Source: Mycobacteriales bacterium (lineage in GTDB: Bacteria > Actinomycetota > Actinomycetes > Mycobacteriales > SCTD01). Taken from it: 64,000 nucleotides of DNA. Within the stretch, counting starts at the first letter, position 1, and every line of letters begins with the position of its first letter. Below the pieces are notes generated by a model. The model had not been told where the DNA came from. It made no database searches and saw nothing but the letters and a program-made list of their open reading frames with translations. Positions 10,519 through 17,979 of this stretch are shown in pieces. The stretch covers positions 1 through 64,000 of the forward strand of contig JAUYQP010000057.1 in NCBI GenBank assembly GCA_030697205.1, in the 5' to 3' direction. Made by a program: the position numbers and the translations under genes.

Positions 10519-11294
10519 ACCAGCACCTCGGAGGGCAGCCGCAGCGCGGGCTCGATGAGCGCCGCCGCGTGACCGGGCAGGAGGGCGAGGGTGGCGCCGC
10601 CCGCGGTGAGGGCGATGAGGGTCTTGACGGGCAGGGCGACCGACAGCGTGTTGGCCTGTGGCACGAAGCGCGCAGCGAGCGCCAGGGCGACGTCGGTGAG
10701 GAAGAGCACGCCGAGCAGGGGGGCGGCCACCATCAGCGCGGCCCCCACGACCGTGGTCGCGGCGTGCCCCACCACCCCGGCGCTCGCCTCCGACAGCGCC
10801 GGCAGCTCGTCGAGGGGCATCACCCGGAACGACGCGACGAAGCCGCCGATGATGACGCGGTAGCCCTCGGTGGCGAACAGCACGGCACCGAAGCAGAGCG
10901 AGAACAGCCGGGAGAACGCCGCCGCGGGCTGGCCGGTCAGGGGGTCGACGAGCGAGGAGAACGAGAAGCCACCGGCGAGGTCGATCAGGGTGCCGGCGAC
11001 CTCGAAGGCGCTGAAGAGCAGCCCGGTGAGGAAGCCGAGCAGCAGGCCGATCCCGGCCTGGGCGAGGACCAGGGTGGCGAAGCCGGGGAGGTCGGTCGGG
11101 ATCGTGCCGACGGGGACGAGCGGGGTGAGGAACAGCGCCAGCGCGACACCGACTGCCAGCCGACCCGGTGAGGCGACGCCGCGCGCCGAGATGACAGGGG
11201 CGGTGACGACCCAGGCGGTGGTCCTGGTCAGGACGAGCAGGAACGCCGACAGCGTGGCCGTGCCCGGCAGCAGGGCGCTGAGCTCCTCGGGCAC
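10515..11294 (-). CDS. fliR: flagellar export protein FliR
   Basis: Integral membrane subunit of the FliPQR export channel core. 259 residues with about six hydrophobic segments (LSAFLLVLTRTTAWVVTAPV, LAVGVALALFLTPLVPVG). The GTG at 11294 shares its first base with the fliQ stop TAG, so tight coupling fixes the start; the longer frame reaching back into fliQ adds no homology. Confidence 0.93.
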   Translation of the reverse strand: MPEELSALLPGTATLSAFLLVLTRTTAWVVTAPVISARGVASPGRLAVGVALALFLTPLVPVGTIPTDLPGFATLVLAQAGIGLLLGFLTGLLFSAFEVAGTLIDLAGGFSFSSLVDPLTGQPAAAFSRLFSLCFGAVLFATEGYRVIIGGFVASFRVMPLDELPALSEASAGVVGHAATTVVGAALMVAAPLLGVLFLTDVALALAARFVPQANTLSVALPVKTLIALTAGGATLALLPGHAAALIEPALRLPSEVLV

Positions 11295-11563
11295 TAGCCC
11301 ACCAGCTCCGGGATCCGTGACCACAGCTCGGCGGTGAAGTCGACCGTGATGCGCAGCATCCAGCCGCCGGTCACGGCAAGCACCGCGCCACCGATGGCGA
11401 GCTTGGGCACCATCGACAGCGTCTGGTCCTGCACCTGGAAGACCGCCTGCAGGAGGCTCACCACGACGCCGATGACGAGGGCCACGATGAGCAGCGGGCC
11501 GGAGAGCTTGGCGGCCAGCAGCAGCGCCTGGCCGGCGATGTTGACGATGTCGGACTCGGTCAT
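11294..11563 (-). CDS. fliQ: flagellar export protein FliQ
   Basis: Small export-gate membrane protein of 89 residues with two membrane segments, normal for FliQ. The signature VVSLLQAVFQVQDQTLSMVP is the conserved loop between the helices. ATG overlaps the fliP stop (ATGA), and the stop overlaps the fliR GTG. Confidence 0.95.
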   Translation of the reverse strand: MTESDIVNIAGQALLLAAKLSGPLLIVALVIGVVVSLLQAVFQVQDQTLSMVPKLAIGGAVLAVTGGWMLRITVDFTAELWSRIPELVG

Positions 11564-12447
11564 CCGAAGCTCCTGACCAGCGACGAGGTGATGAGGTACC
11601 AGCCGTCGACCGCCACGAACAGCAGCAGCTTGAAGGGCAGCGAGATGAGCGACGGCGGCAGCATCGCCATGCCCATCGCCGACAGCGCGGCGCTGATGAC
11701 GAGGTCGAGCACGATGAACGGCACGAAGATGACGAAGCCGATGAGGAACGCCGCCCGCAGCTCGCCGATGACGTACGCCGGGATGAGCGTCGTCGTGGCG
11801 ACGTCCTCGGGGGTCGCGGGCCGCTCCGCGCGGGACAGCTCGACGAACATCTCGAGGTCCTTCTCGCGGACCTGCTCCAGCATGAACTCGCGGAACGGCT
11901 CCATGCCGCGCTCGAACGCCACCGACTGCGAGATCGTCCCGTCGAGGTAGGGCTGCAGCGCGTTGTCGTTGGCCTCCGACAGCACCGGCCCCATCACGAA
12001 AAAGGTGAGGAACAGCGCCAGCCCGATGAGCACCTGGTTGGGCGGGACGCCCTGGGTGCCGAGGGCGGAGCGGGTGAAGCCCAGCACGATGACGATGCGG
12101 GTGAACGCCGTGATCATGATCAGCAGGCCGGGTAGCAGGGACAGCGAGCCGAGCAGCAGGACGAGGGTGACCGGGTTGGTCGTCCCGCCGTCGCCCACAT
12201 CGCGCAGGTCCGGCACACCGGGGGTGCCCGTCGTACCCGGCCTGGGGGTCGCCGTGGCACCGGGGACGGCGGGGGCGACGGGCGCCACGGGCGCCACGGT
12301 CGCGACCGGGCGGACCGGCTCGATGGACACGGCCGACGCGGCGGTCGCACCCGTGACGAGCAGCCCGGCGACGAGCGCGACCAGGGTCAGCGCACGGCGG
12401 ACGCCCTCTCCGCAGCGCGGAAGGCGGGCGCGCACGCGCGTGACCAC
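11560..12447 (-). CDS. fliP: flagellar export protein FliP
   Basis: Core subunit of the FliP5Q4R1 export pore. 295 residues. An N-terminal signal peptide (LTLVALVAGLLVTGATAASA) is followed by an unusual 40-residue linker rich in Pro, Ala and Val, then the FliP body with LLIMITAFTRIVIVLGFTR, GVPPNQVLIGLALFLTFF and a C-terminal membrane pair. GTG at 12447 is chosen because GAGGAG lies 5 bases upstream; it overlaps the 3' end of fliO by 61 bases in another frame, which is longer than other junctions in the operon. Confidence 0.93.
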   Translation of the reverse strand: MVTRVRARLPRCGEGVRRALTLVALVAGLLVTGATAASAVSIEPVRPVATVAPVAPVAPAVPGATATPRPGTTGTPGVPDLRDVGDGGTTNPVTLVLLLGSLSLLPGLLIMITAFTRIVIVLGFTRSALGTQGVPPNQVLIGLALFLTFFVMGPVLSEANDNALQPYLDGTISQSVAFERGMEPFREFMLEQVREKDLEMFVELSRAERPATPEDVATTTLIPAYVIGELRAAFLIGFVIFVPFIVLDLVISAALSAMGMAMLPPSLISLPFKLLLFVAVDGWYLITSSLVRSFG

Positions 12448-13025
12448 GGGTGCTCCTCGTCGAGCAGGGCGTCCGTGCGCGCGGTGCGGGGCCGCGGGAG
12501 GTCGGGCGTCGCGGTTCCGTCCGCGACGGGGACGGCGGGGGCCGTCCGGGGGGGCACTGCCAGGGGTACGACGGGGGTGGGTCGGCCGGTCGCATGGGCG
12601 AGCGCGGCCGTGACGGCCGCCTTCGACAGCTCGGTGGCGTCGAGGACCCGGCCACCGCGCGAGGCCCAGAGGTTCTTGAGGAAGGCCGGCAGCGTCGGTG
12701 GTGCCGGTGGCGTGGCTGGGGAGGCGGGGGTCGCACCGGTGGCGGGCGCTGTGGCTGCGACGGGGAGCGTCACCGGCTCGACCCGCTCGCCGGTCTGGTC
12801 CTGCAGCAGGGTGACCGTGTGCTCGGTGACTCCGAGGACGTACTCGCGTCCGTCCAGTCGCACGACGGTGAGAGCGGCGCCCTTGGCCAGCCGGGCCGAG
12901 GCCACGACCTGCATCGCGCCGGCCCGCTTCGCCCCCACGCCCCCGGTGCGCTTGAGCACGACCAGGACGACGGCGAGCAGCCCGAAGACGAGCAGCACAC
13001 GCGCGAGCGCACCGACGACGTCCAC
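12387..13025 (-). CDS. fliO: flagellar biosynthesis protein FliO
   Basis: FliO is a bitopic membrane protein that helps assemble the FliP ring. One N-terminal membrane segment (ARVLLVFGLLAVVLVVLKR) is followed by the conserved cytosolic fold around VVASARLAKGAALTVVRLDGREYVLGVTEH, seen in two parts, and a long variable Pro/Ala-rich tail. At 212 residues it is longer than enterobacterial FliO. GTG start is 3 bases after the fliN stop. Confidence 0.85.
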   Translation of the reverse strand: MDVVGALARVLLVFGLLAVVLVVLKRTGGVGAKRAGAMQVVASARLAKGAALTVVRLDGREYVLGVTEHTVTLLQDQTGERVEPVTLPVAATAPATGATPASPATPPAPPTLPAFLKNLWASRGGRVLDATELSKAAVTAALAHATGRPTPVVPLAVPPRTAPAVPVADGTATPDLPRPRTARTDALLDEEHPWSRACAPAFRAAERASAVR

Positions 13026-13028
13026 CGG

Positions 13029-13529
13029 CTAGCGCTCCACGACGGCGGTGACGCGGACACCGAACTGGCCGTCGATGACGACCACCTCGCCGCGGGCGAC
13101 GAGGCAGCCGTTGACGAGGACGTCGACGGGAGCGTCGGCCGCGCGGTCGAGCTCGAGCACGGCACCCGGTCCGAGTGAGAGCAGGTCGCGCAGCGGCAGC
13201 TTCACGCGGCCCAGCTCGACGGCGAGCTCGACCTGCACCTCGGCCAGCAGGCGGAGGTCACGGGCGTCACCGGTGGAGGGCAGGCCTTCCCCGAGGTCGG
13301 GGAGGTCGGGTCGCTCGAGGTCGGGCAGGTCCGTCGCGGTCGGCCCCATGACCGGGCCGCTGCGCGGTGCCGGGATGCCCGCGACCACGGCGGTGGTCGC
13401 CGTGACGGGGTCGCTCGCGGTCGTGACGTCGGTGACGGGCTCGTCGAGCGTGGCCGTCACGGTCGCAGCCTGCGGCAGCGACTCGGGGACGCCGGCGAAG
13501 GCGTCGGCGAAGTCGTCGGGCAGCGACAT
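13029..13529 (-). CDS. fliN: flagellar motor switch protein FliN
   Basis: C-ring protein of the rotor switch. The C-terminal SpoA domain (about residues 85-166) is clear: EVQVELAVELGRVKLPLRDLL, LDRAADAPVDVLVNG and RGEVVVIDGQFGVRV. The N-terminal 80 residues are an acidic, Ala/Thr/Val-rich extension beginning MSLPDDFADAF; because FliM lacks a recognisable CheY-binding peptide, this amphipathic start is a candidate alternative docking site (inference). ATG at 13529 lies one base after the fliM stop. Confidence 0.92.
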   Translation of the reverse strand: MSLPDDFADAFAGVPESLPQAATVTATLDEPVTDVTTASDPVTATTAVVAGIPAPRSGPVMGPTATDLPDLERPDLPDLGEGLPSTGDARDLRLLAEVQVELAVELGRVKLPLRDLLSLGPGAVLELDRAADAPVDVLVNGCLVARGEVVVIDGQFGVRVTAVVER

Positions 13530-13530
13530 G

Positions 13531-14379
13531 TCAGCGTCCTCCGGAGGTGTGGGTGGTGGCGGTGAGGACCGAGCCGACCTGGACGGCCCGGCGGCGGCCA
13601 CGCCGGCCGAGGGCCGCGGTGAGGACGGTGAGGTCACCGGCGCTGCAGGCGAGCACGCCGACCAGTGCCCCCTCGGCGCCGGGCTCGAGCCGAAGGACGT
13701 CGCCGGGCACGAGGTCCTCGACCTGGTCGGCGGAGACGCGCGTGGTCGGCAGGCGCAGGCTGACGTCGACGGGGACGTCGGCGAGGGCGGCGTGCGCTAC
13801 GGGGGTCGGTGCGGCGGGGTGCGGTGCCGCGTCGCTCGGCAGCAGCGACTTTGCCGGCAGGCAGACCGTGACGACCAGCGCGGCACCGGTCGGGAGCACG
13901 ACGTCGAGGGGCAGGGCAAGCACCTCGCCGGTGCCGGGCGGCAGCTCCTCGTCGGAGACCGCACCGGCTTCGAAGGTCGTCACGCCACGGTCGGCGAGGG
14001 CCTCGGCCAGCGGGCGGAGGGCGGGCACGAGGTGCTGCAGCAGCAGCGCCTGCTCCAGCGCCGTCGTGGCTCGGGACTCCGGCTCGCCGGGACCACCCAT
14101 GAGCAGGTCGGCGAGGGCCACGGCCGCCTCGACCGGGACGAGCAGCAGACCCGGGTCGGGCAGGCCGCAGAGCAGGGGCGCCCAGACCGCGCCGGGGCTC
14201 GCGACCTCCACGAGAGCCGCCCGACGGGGTGCCGTGCAGGTGATGACGACCGAGCGGCCGGTGGCGAGCCCGAGGACCAGGCCCACCCGCGGCGCGGCGT
14301 CCGCGATCGCCGCGACGAGGCGGTGCGCGCCCGACGGCATCGGGAGCGGGTCCCGGAAGTCGAACAGTGAGGCGGCCAC
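13531..14379 (-). CDS. fliM: flagellar motor switch protein FliM (divergent)
   Basis: Middle C-ring protein linking CheY-P to rotor switching. The product of 282 residues has the FliM middle-domain start FDFRDP near its N-terminus, a middle region with ALLLQHLVPALRPLAEAL, and a C-terminal SpoA-like segment (LADVPVDVSLRLPTTRV, DLVPGDVLRLEPG). Homology is distant and the protein is short. The N-terminal CheY-binding peptide of the EIDALL type is absent, also in the possible extension from ATG 14454. GTG 14379 is preferred because homology starts there, but no good ribosome site precedes it, so the start is uncertain. No fliL lies between motB and fliM. Confidence 0.82.
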   Translation of the reverse strand: MAASLFDFRDPLPMPSGAHRLVAAIADAAPRVGLVLGLATGRSVVITCTAPRRAALVEVASPGAVWAPLLCGLPDPGLLLVPVEAAVALADLLMGGPGEPESRATTALEQALLLQHLVPALRPLAEALADRGVTTFEAGAVSDEELPPGTGEVLALPLDVVLPTGAALVVTVCLPAKSLLPSDAAPHPAAPTPVAHAALADVPVDVSLRLPTTRVSADQVEDLVPGDVLRLEPGAEGALVGVLACSAGDLTVLTAALGRRGRRRAVQVGSVLTATTHTSGGR

Positions 14380-14435
14380 GCTGATCCATCGTCGTCCCAG
14401 GGCCGATCCCCAGGGCCCGATAGGACCATCTGCAC

Positions 14436-14454
14436 GACCACCCGCACGGGCCAT
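14436..14454. repeat. 19-base element upstream of fliM (copy 1)
   Basis: GACCACCCGNACGGGCCAT occurs here and at 26550-26568 with one mismatch. The core CCCGNACGGG is palindromic. Both copies sit upstream of flagellar operons (fliM and flgB), suggesting a regulator binding site. Confidence 0.5.
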
Positions 14455-14506
14455 GCGCTCGTGGTCCCTGCGTGCGCTCCCGCGCGGGCCGCTGTCGGCA
14501 TACGGC

Positions 14507-15403
14507 TCAGTGGCCTCCGTCCCCCTCCTCGCCGGGTTCAGGGGTCGGGGCAGGGGTGGGTGACGCGGATGAGGTCGCGGACGTCGGGGACGTTGCCGCC
14601 TTCACGGCCTTCGGTGTCGTGGTCGGGGCCGCGACGACGATCTCCACGCGTCGGTTCGCCGACCAGGCCGCCTCGGTCGCGCCCTTGCGGCGCGGCCGCG
14701 TGTCGGCGTAGCCCGCGGCGGACAGTCGGTTGCTGGGGACCTTCTGGGCGTCGTGCAGGAAGCGCAGGACGATGGTGGCGCGGGCGGTCGAGAGCTCCCA
14801 GTTGGAGGGGAACTGCGCGCTGCTGATGGGCCGGCTGTCGGTGTGGCCCTCGACGACGAGGTTGTTGCCGATCCCTCGGAAGACCTTGCCCAGCTGCCCG
14901 AGCAGCTGGTCGCCCTTCGGGTTGAGCTGCGCCTCGCCGCTCTCGAAGAGCACCCCGCTGGTGACGTACAGGACGAGTCCGCGCGGATCAGCGGCGACGT
15001 CGACCTTGTCGGCGAGACCCACGGCCGTGACCCGCTCGTTGATCTGCTTGCGGAGCTCGTCGAACTTCTCCCGGTCGATGACGGGAGGTGGCTCCTCGGG
15101 GCCACCAGGGTTCGGCACCCAGGCCGACGCCTCCGGGATCGGGTCGCCGTCCTCGGGAGCGAGCGGCTCGTCGGAGACGTCGCCCTCGGTCGGCACGCCC
15201 TCGCCGGGGAGCTGGGGCAGCACCGTCCCGGTGCCCTGCGCGAAGGCCTCCTTGAAGGTCTGGAACTTCTTCAGGTCCAGGCTCGAGATCGCGAACATCA
15301 TCAGGAACGTGACCATGAGCAGCGTCATCATGTCGGCCAGGGCGATGAGCCAGGCCTCGCTCGGGTGCTCCTCGTGGTCCTCGTGCCGATGGGGGCGCCT
15401 CAC
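14507..15403 (-). CDS. motB: flagellar stator protein MotB
   Basis: Peptidoglycan-anchored stator subunit. 298 residues: a His/Glu-rich cytosolic N-terminus, one membrane segment (WLIALADMMTLLMVTFLMMF) with the ion-binding Asp at residue 24, a linker, and a C-terminal OmpA-like domain (YVTSGVLFESGEAQLNPKG; NLVVEGHTDSRPIS; RLSAAGYADTRP). The tail after the OmpA domain is low complexity. GTG start is one base after the motA stop. Proton versus sodium use cannot be told from this. Confidence 0.95.
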   Translation of the reverse strand: MRRPHRHEDHEEHPSEAWLIALADMMTLLMVTFLMMFAISSLDLKKFQTFKEAFAQGTGTVLPQLPGEGVPTEGDVSDEPLAPEDGDPIPEASAWVPNPGGPEEPPPVIDREKFDELRKQINERVTAVGLADKVDVAADPRGLVLYVTSGVLFESGEAQLNPKGDQLLGQLGKVFRGIGNNLVVEGHTDSRPISSAQFPSNWELSTARATIVLRFLHDAQKVPSNRLSAAGYADTRPRRKGATEAAWSANRRVEIVVAAPTTTPKAVKAATSPTSATSSASPTPAPTPEPGEEGDGGH

Positions 15404-15404
15404 C

Positions 15405-16190
15405 TCAGGCCGCCTTCTTCTCTTCCATTCCGGCCCGGACCTTCGGGGCGAGGTGGCTCTTCAGCTTCTCGCCGACCGCACGCGGGCTGACGCCGGCCTG
15501 GATGGCGAGGATGCCCTCGACGAGCATGTAGCGGTGCGCGACCTCGATGCTCGAGGCCCGCTTCATCTTGTTGGCGATCGGCATGAAGAAGCAGTTGGCG
15601 ATGCCGATGCCCCACAGCGTCGCGATGAAGGCGGCGGCGATGGCGTGCCCCATCTTCCCCGGGTCCTCCATGTGGCTCAGTGCCAGCGTGAGACCGAGGA
15701 CGCAGCCGACGATGCCGATCGCGGGTGCGTAGGTGCCGCAGTCCATGTGGAACTTCGCGGCGACCTTGTGGCGCTCCTTCATCGCGGCGATGTCGGCCTC
15801 GAGGACAGCGGCGACCTCGTCGGAGTCGGTTCCGTCGATGACCAGCTCCAGCCCCCGCTTCATGAAGGGGTCTTCCACCTGCTTGGCCTTCTCCTCGAGT
15901 GCGAGCAGGCCGTCGCGACGGGCGATGTCGGCGAACTCCATCATCTCGGTGACCGCGGCCGCGGAGTCGACCTTCTTGCCCGGCAGCAGCATCTTCAGGG
16001 TGGCCTTGGTGCCGGGCCCGATGTCGCTCATCCGGTTGCTCGCGATGCCGACGCCGACGGTGCCGCCGATGATGATGATGATGGCCGCAGGGTTGCTGAA
16101 GGCGACCATCGGGCTGCCGCCCTCGAGGATGAAGGCGGCACCGATCGCGATGACGGCGAACAGGATGCCGGCAGGGGTCGCGACCTCCAT
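15405..16190 (-). CDS. motA: flagellar stator protein MotA
   Basis: Stator subunit that surrounds MotB and contacts FliG. 261 residues with four membrane segments, a long cytosolic loop after the second (GLLALEEKAKQVEDPFMKRG) and the conserved Pro/Gly-rich third and fourth helices (GTYAPAIGIVGCVLGLTLAL; MGHAIAAAFIATLWGIGIAN). ATG at 16190 is 2 bases beyond the flbD stop, so flbD-motA-motB form one unit. Confidence 0.95.
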   Translation of the reverse strand: MEVATPAGILFAVIAIGAAFILEGGSPMVAFSNPAAIIIIIGGTVGVGIASNRMSDIGPGTKATLKMLLPGKKVDSAAAVTEMMEFADIARRDGLLALEEKAKQVEDPFMKRGLELVIDGTDSDEVAAVLEADIAAMKERHKVAAKFHMDCGTYAPAIGIVGCVLGLTLALSHMEDPGKMGHAIAAAFIATLWGIGIANCFFMPIANKMKRASSIEVAHRYMLVEGILAIQAGVSPRAVGEKLKSHLAPKVRAGMEEKKAA

Positions 16191-16192
16191 CG

Positions 16193-16495
16193 CTACCGCC
16201 CCCCGACGGAGTCGATGCCCTCGGGGCGCAGCACCAGCAGCTGCGCGACGCCGTCCGACGTCGCGCTGGGGCTGTGGTCGGGGTCGTGGTGCTCCGCGAC
16301 GAGCTGCTCGGCGACGGCGAGCACCGAGGCGCGGTAGGTCGTCACGGCGTTCACGACGTCCTCGGCCCGCTCCGCGACCACGTAGGTCTTGCCGTCGACG
16401 AGGGTGACGACTGTGTCGTGGTGCGACTCGACCGTCGCCACGAGATCGGCGTTGAGGTACATCTCGCTGCCGTTGAGGCGCGTCAGCCTGATCAT
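16193..16495 (-). CDS. flbD: FlbD/SwrD-family flagellar protein
   Basis: Small cytosolic protein of 100 residues starting MIRLTRLNGSEMYLNADLV, diagnostic of the FlbD/SwrD family; in Bacillus SwrD increases stator-driven torque, matching its place before motA. A C-terminal extension of about 35 residues is specific to this protein. ATG at 16495 is preceded by GGAGGAGGG; a sigma-28-like promoter lies about 70 bases upstream. Confidence 0.9.
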   Translation of the reverse strand: MIRLTRLNGSEMYLNADLVATVESHHDTVVTLVDGKTYVVAERAEDVVNAVTTYRASVLAVAEQLVAEHHDPDHSPSATSDGVAQLLVLRPEGIDSVGGR

Positions 16496-16566
16496 GGCGC
16501 GGCCCTCCTCCTGAGGGGAGAGCGGACCCGGGGGCCCGCGCGCCGGCGTCCTGCCCGCGCCCCTGC

Positions 16567-16593
16567 CCATCGGCGGCGGGGGGGCGGTGTTGA
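16567..16593 (-). promoter_or_regulatory. sigma-28-like promoter of flbD-motA-motB
   Basis: Minus strand: -35 TCAA (16593-16590), exactly 15 bases, then -10 GCCGATGG (16574-16567). This matches the FliA/WhiG form TAAA-N15-GCCGATAA and the pattern at flgB, cheX and cheA in this window. Predicted leader is about 65 bases. Confidence 0.7.
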
Positions 16594-16600
16594 GGAGGGG

Positions 16601-17458
16601 CTACCGCTTGAGGTTCACCAGCTCCTGTAGCAGCTCGTCGCTGGCGCTGATGATCCGGCTGTTCGCCTGGAAGCCGCGCTGGGCGATCATGAGGTTGGTG
16701 AACTCCTGTGCCAGGTCGACGTTGCTCATCTCGAGGGCACCCGTGGCGAGCGAGCCGCGGTCACCGCTGCCGGCGGCCCCGACCTGCGCCGGCCCGGCGG
16801 CGGGGCCGAGCAGTAGATGACCGTCGCCGTTCTTGGTGAGACCGGCCGGGTTGCTGAACGACGCCAGGGCGATCTGGCCCACCGAGCGGGGCGTGCCGTC
16901 GGAGTAGACCGCCGTGAGGACGCCGTCGGAACCGATCGCGAACGACCGCAGGTCGTAGGTGCCGGTCGCGTCGGTGAAGGAGTCCGGCACCGACAGCCCG
17001 ACTGGCGCGGCTGTCGTGTCGCCGAGCGTGCCGTCGGGGTTGGCCAGCCAGCCCTGCAGCACCGCACCCGAGGGGTCGACGACGCGACCGGTGTCGTCGA
17101 GACCGAAGGAGCCCGCGCGGCTGTACGCGGTCTGCCCCTCCACCGAGACGACGAAGTAGCCGGGCCCCTGGATGGCCAGGTCGGTGGGGCGACCGGTGTT
17201 CTGGATGGCGCCCTGGGTGACGACGGTGTCCACCGCGTTGACCTTCACGCCGAGTCCGACCTGCGAGGGGTTGGTCGAGCCGGTGGCGGCGGTGCCCGCC
17301 GCGCCGTCGCGCATCATCTGCGACAGCGTGTCCTGGAAGACGACGCGGCTCGACTTGTAGCCGCTCGTGTTGACGTTGGCGATGTTGTCGCCGATGACGT
17401 CCATCATCATCTGGTGGGAGCGCATGCCGGAGACTCCGGCGAACATCGAGCGCATCAT
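16601..17458 (-). CDS. flgE: flagellar hook protein FlgE
   Basis: Secreted axial protein forming the hook. 285 residues: N-terminal rod/hook signature MFAGVSGMRSHQMMMDVIGDN continuing NIANVNTSGYKSSRV, a middle domain (GPGYFVVSVEGQTAYSRAG), and the C-terminal coiled domain LAQEFTNLMIAQRGFQANSR. It is short for FlgE, near FlgG size, but its place after fliK-flgD indicates the hook protein. It is the only FlgE/F/G-type protein in the window. ATG at 17458 has AGGAGG upstream. Confidence 0.9.
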   Translation of the reverse strand: MMRSMFAGVSGMRSHQMMMDVIGDNIANVNTSGYKSSRVVFQDTLSQMMRDGAAGTAATGSTNPSQVGLGVKVNAVDTVVTQGAIQNTGRPTDLAIQGPGYFVVSVEGQTAYSRAGSFGLDDTGRVVDPSGAVLQGWLANPDGTLGDTTAAPVGLSVPDSFTDATGTYDLRSFAIGSDGVLTAVYSDGTPRSVGQIALASFSNPAGLTKNGDGHLLLGPAAGPAQVGAAGSGDRGSLATGALEMSNVDLAQEFTNLMIAQRGFQANSRIISASDELLQELVNLKR

Positions 17459-17558
17459 GGGACGGTCCTCCTGGTGGGGGTGGGAGGCCGTCCTGGCCGG
17501 GAGCGCTCCCCGTCCTGGGGAGGCGGTGCTGCAGGGACTTTCGTGGTCGTGCGCGGGT

Positions 17559-17969
17559 CTAGGCCTGGGTGACCCGGGTGACGGAGTCGGGGTCGACCTC
17601 GGTGCCGTCGGCGAGCACGAGGTGGCTGCCGGTGGTGTCGTGGACGACGCTGCGGACGACGCCGGTCACGCTGCCGGCGGTGTCGTCGAGACCGGTGACG
17701 GTGCGCCCGACGAGGCCCTCGGCGGCGATCCGGTGCTGCCACGCGGACTGCTCCTGCTGGGCGGTGACGAGCTGCTCGAGCTTCTCGACCTGGGCGAAGA
17801 CGGCCATCTGGCTCATGTACTGCTGGCCGTCGGCAGGAGCCATGGGGTTCTGGTACTTCAGCTGCGCAACGAGCAGCTTCATGAACGCGTCCTTGTCGAG
17901 CGCGTCGGACGCGCTGCCGGTCTCGCGGGGGCCGGTGGTGGCACCGACGGCGCTGATGGGTGTGGTCAC
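17559..17969 (-). CDS. flgD: flagellar hook capping protein FlgD
   Basis: Hook-assembly scaffold that caps the growing hook. 136 residues: the conserved N-terminal segment DKDAFMKLLVAQLKYQNPMA and MSQMAVFAQVEKLEQL are canonical; the C-terminal part is a short beta domain only, without the larger Tudor/FnIII region of enteric FlgD. GTG at 17969 has AGGAG 6 bases upstream. It sits between fliK and flgE. Confidence 0.93.
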   Translation of the reverse strand: MTTPISAVGATTGPRETGSASDALDKDAFMKLLVAQLKYQNPMAPADGQQYMSQMAVFAQVEKLEQLVTAQQEQSAWQHRIAAEGLVGRTVTGLDDTAGSVTGVVRSVVHDTTGSHLVLADGTEVDPDSVTRVTQA

Positions 17970-17979
17970 GTGAGGACTC

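Noticed and set aside
14416-14423. CCCGATAG on the plus strand as a promoter
   Set aside because: Points to no plus-strand gene and has no matching -35.
14380-14454. FliM start at ATG 14454
   Set aside because: The added residues lack FliM homology and overlap the conserved 19-base element; retained only as an alternative.
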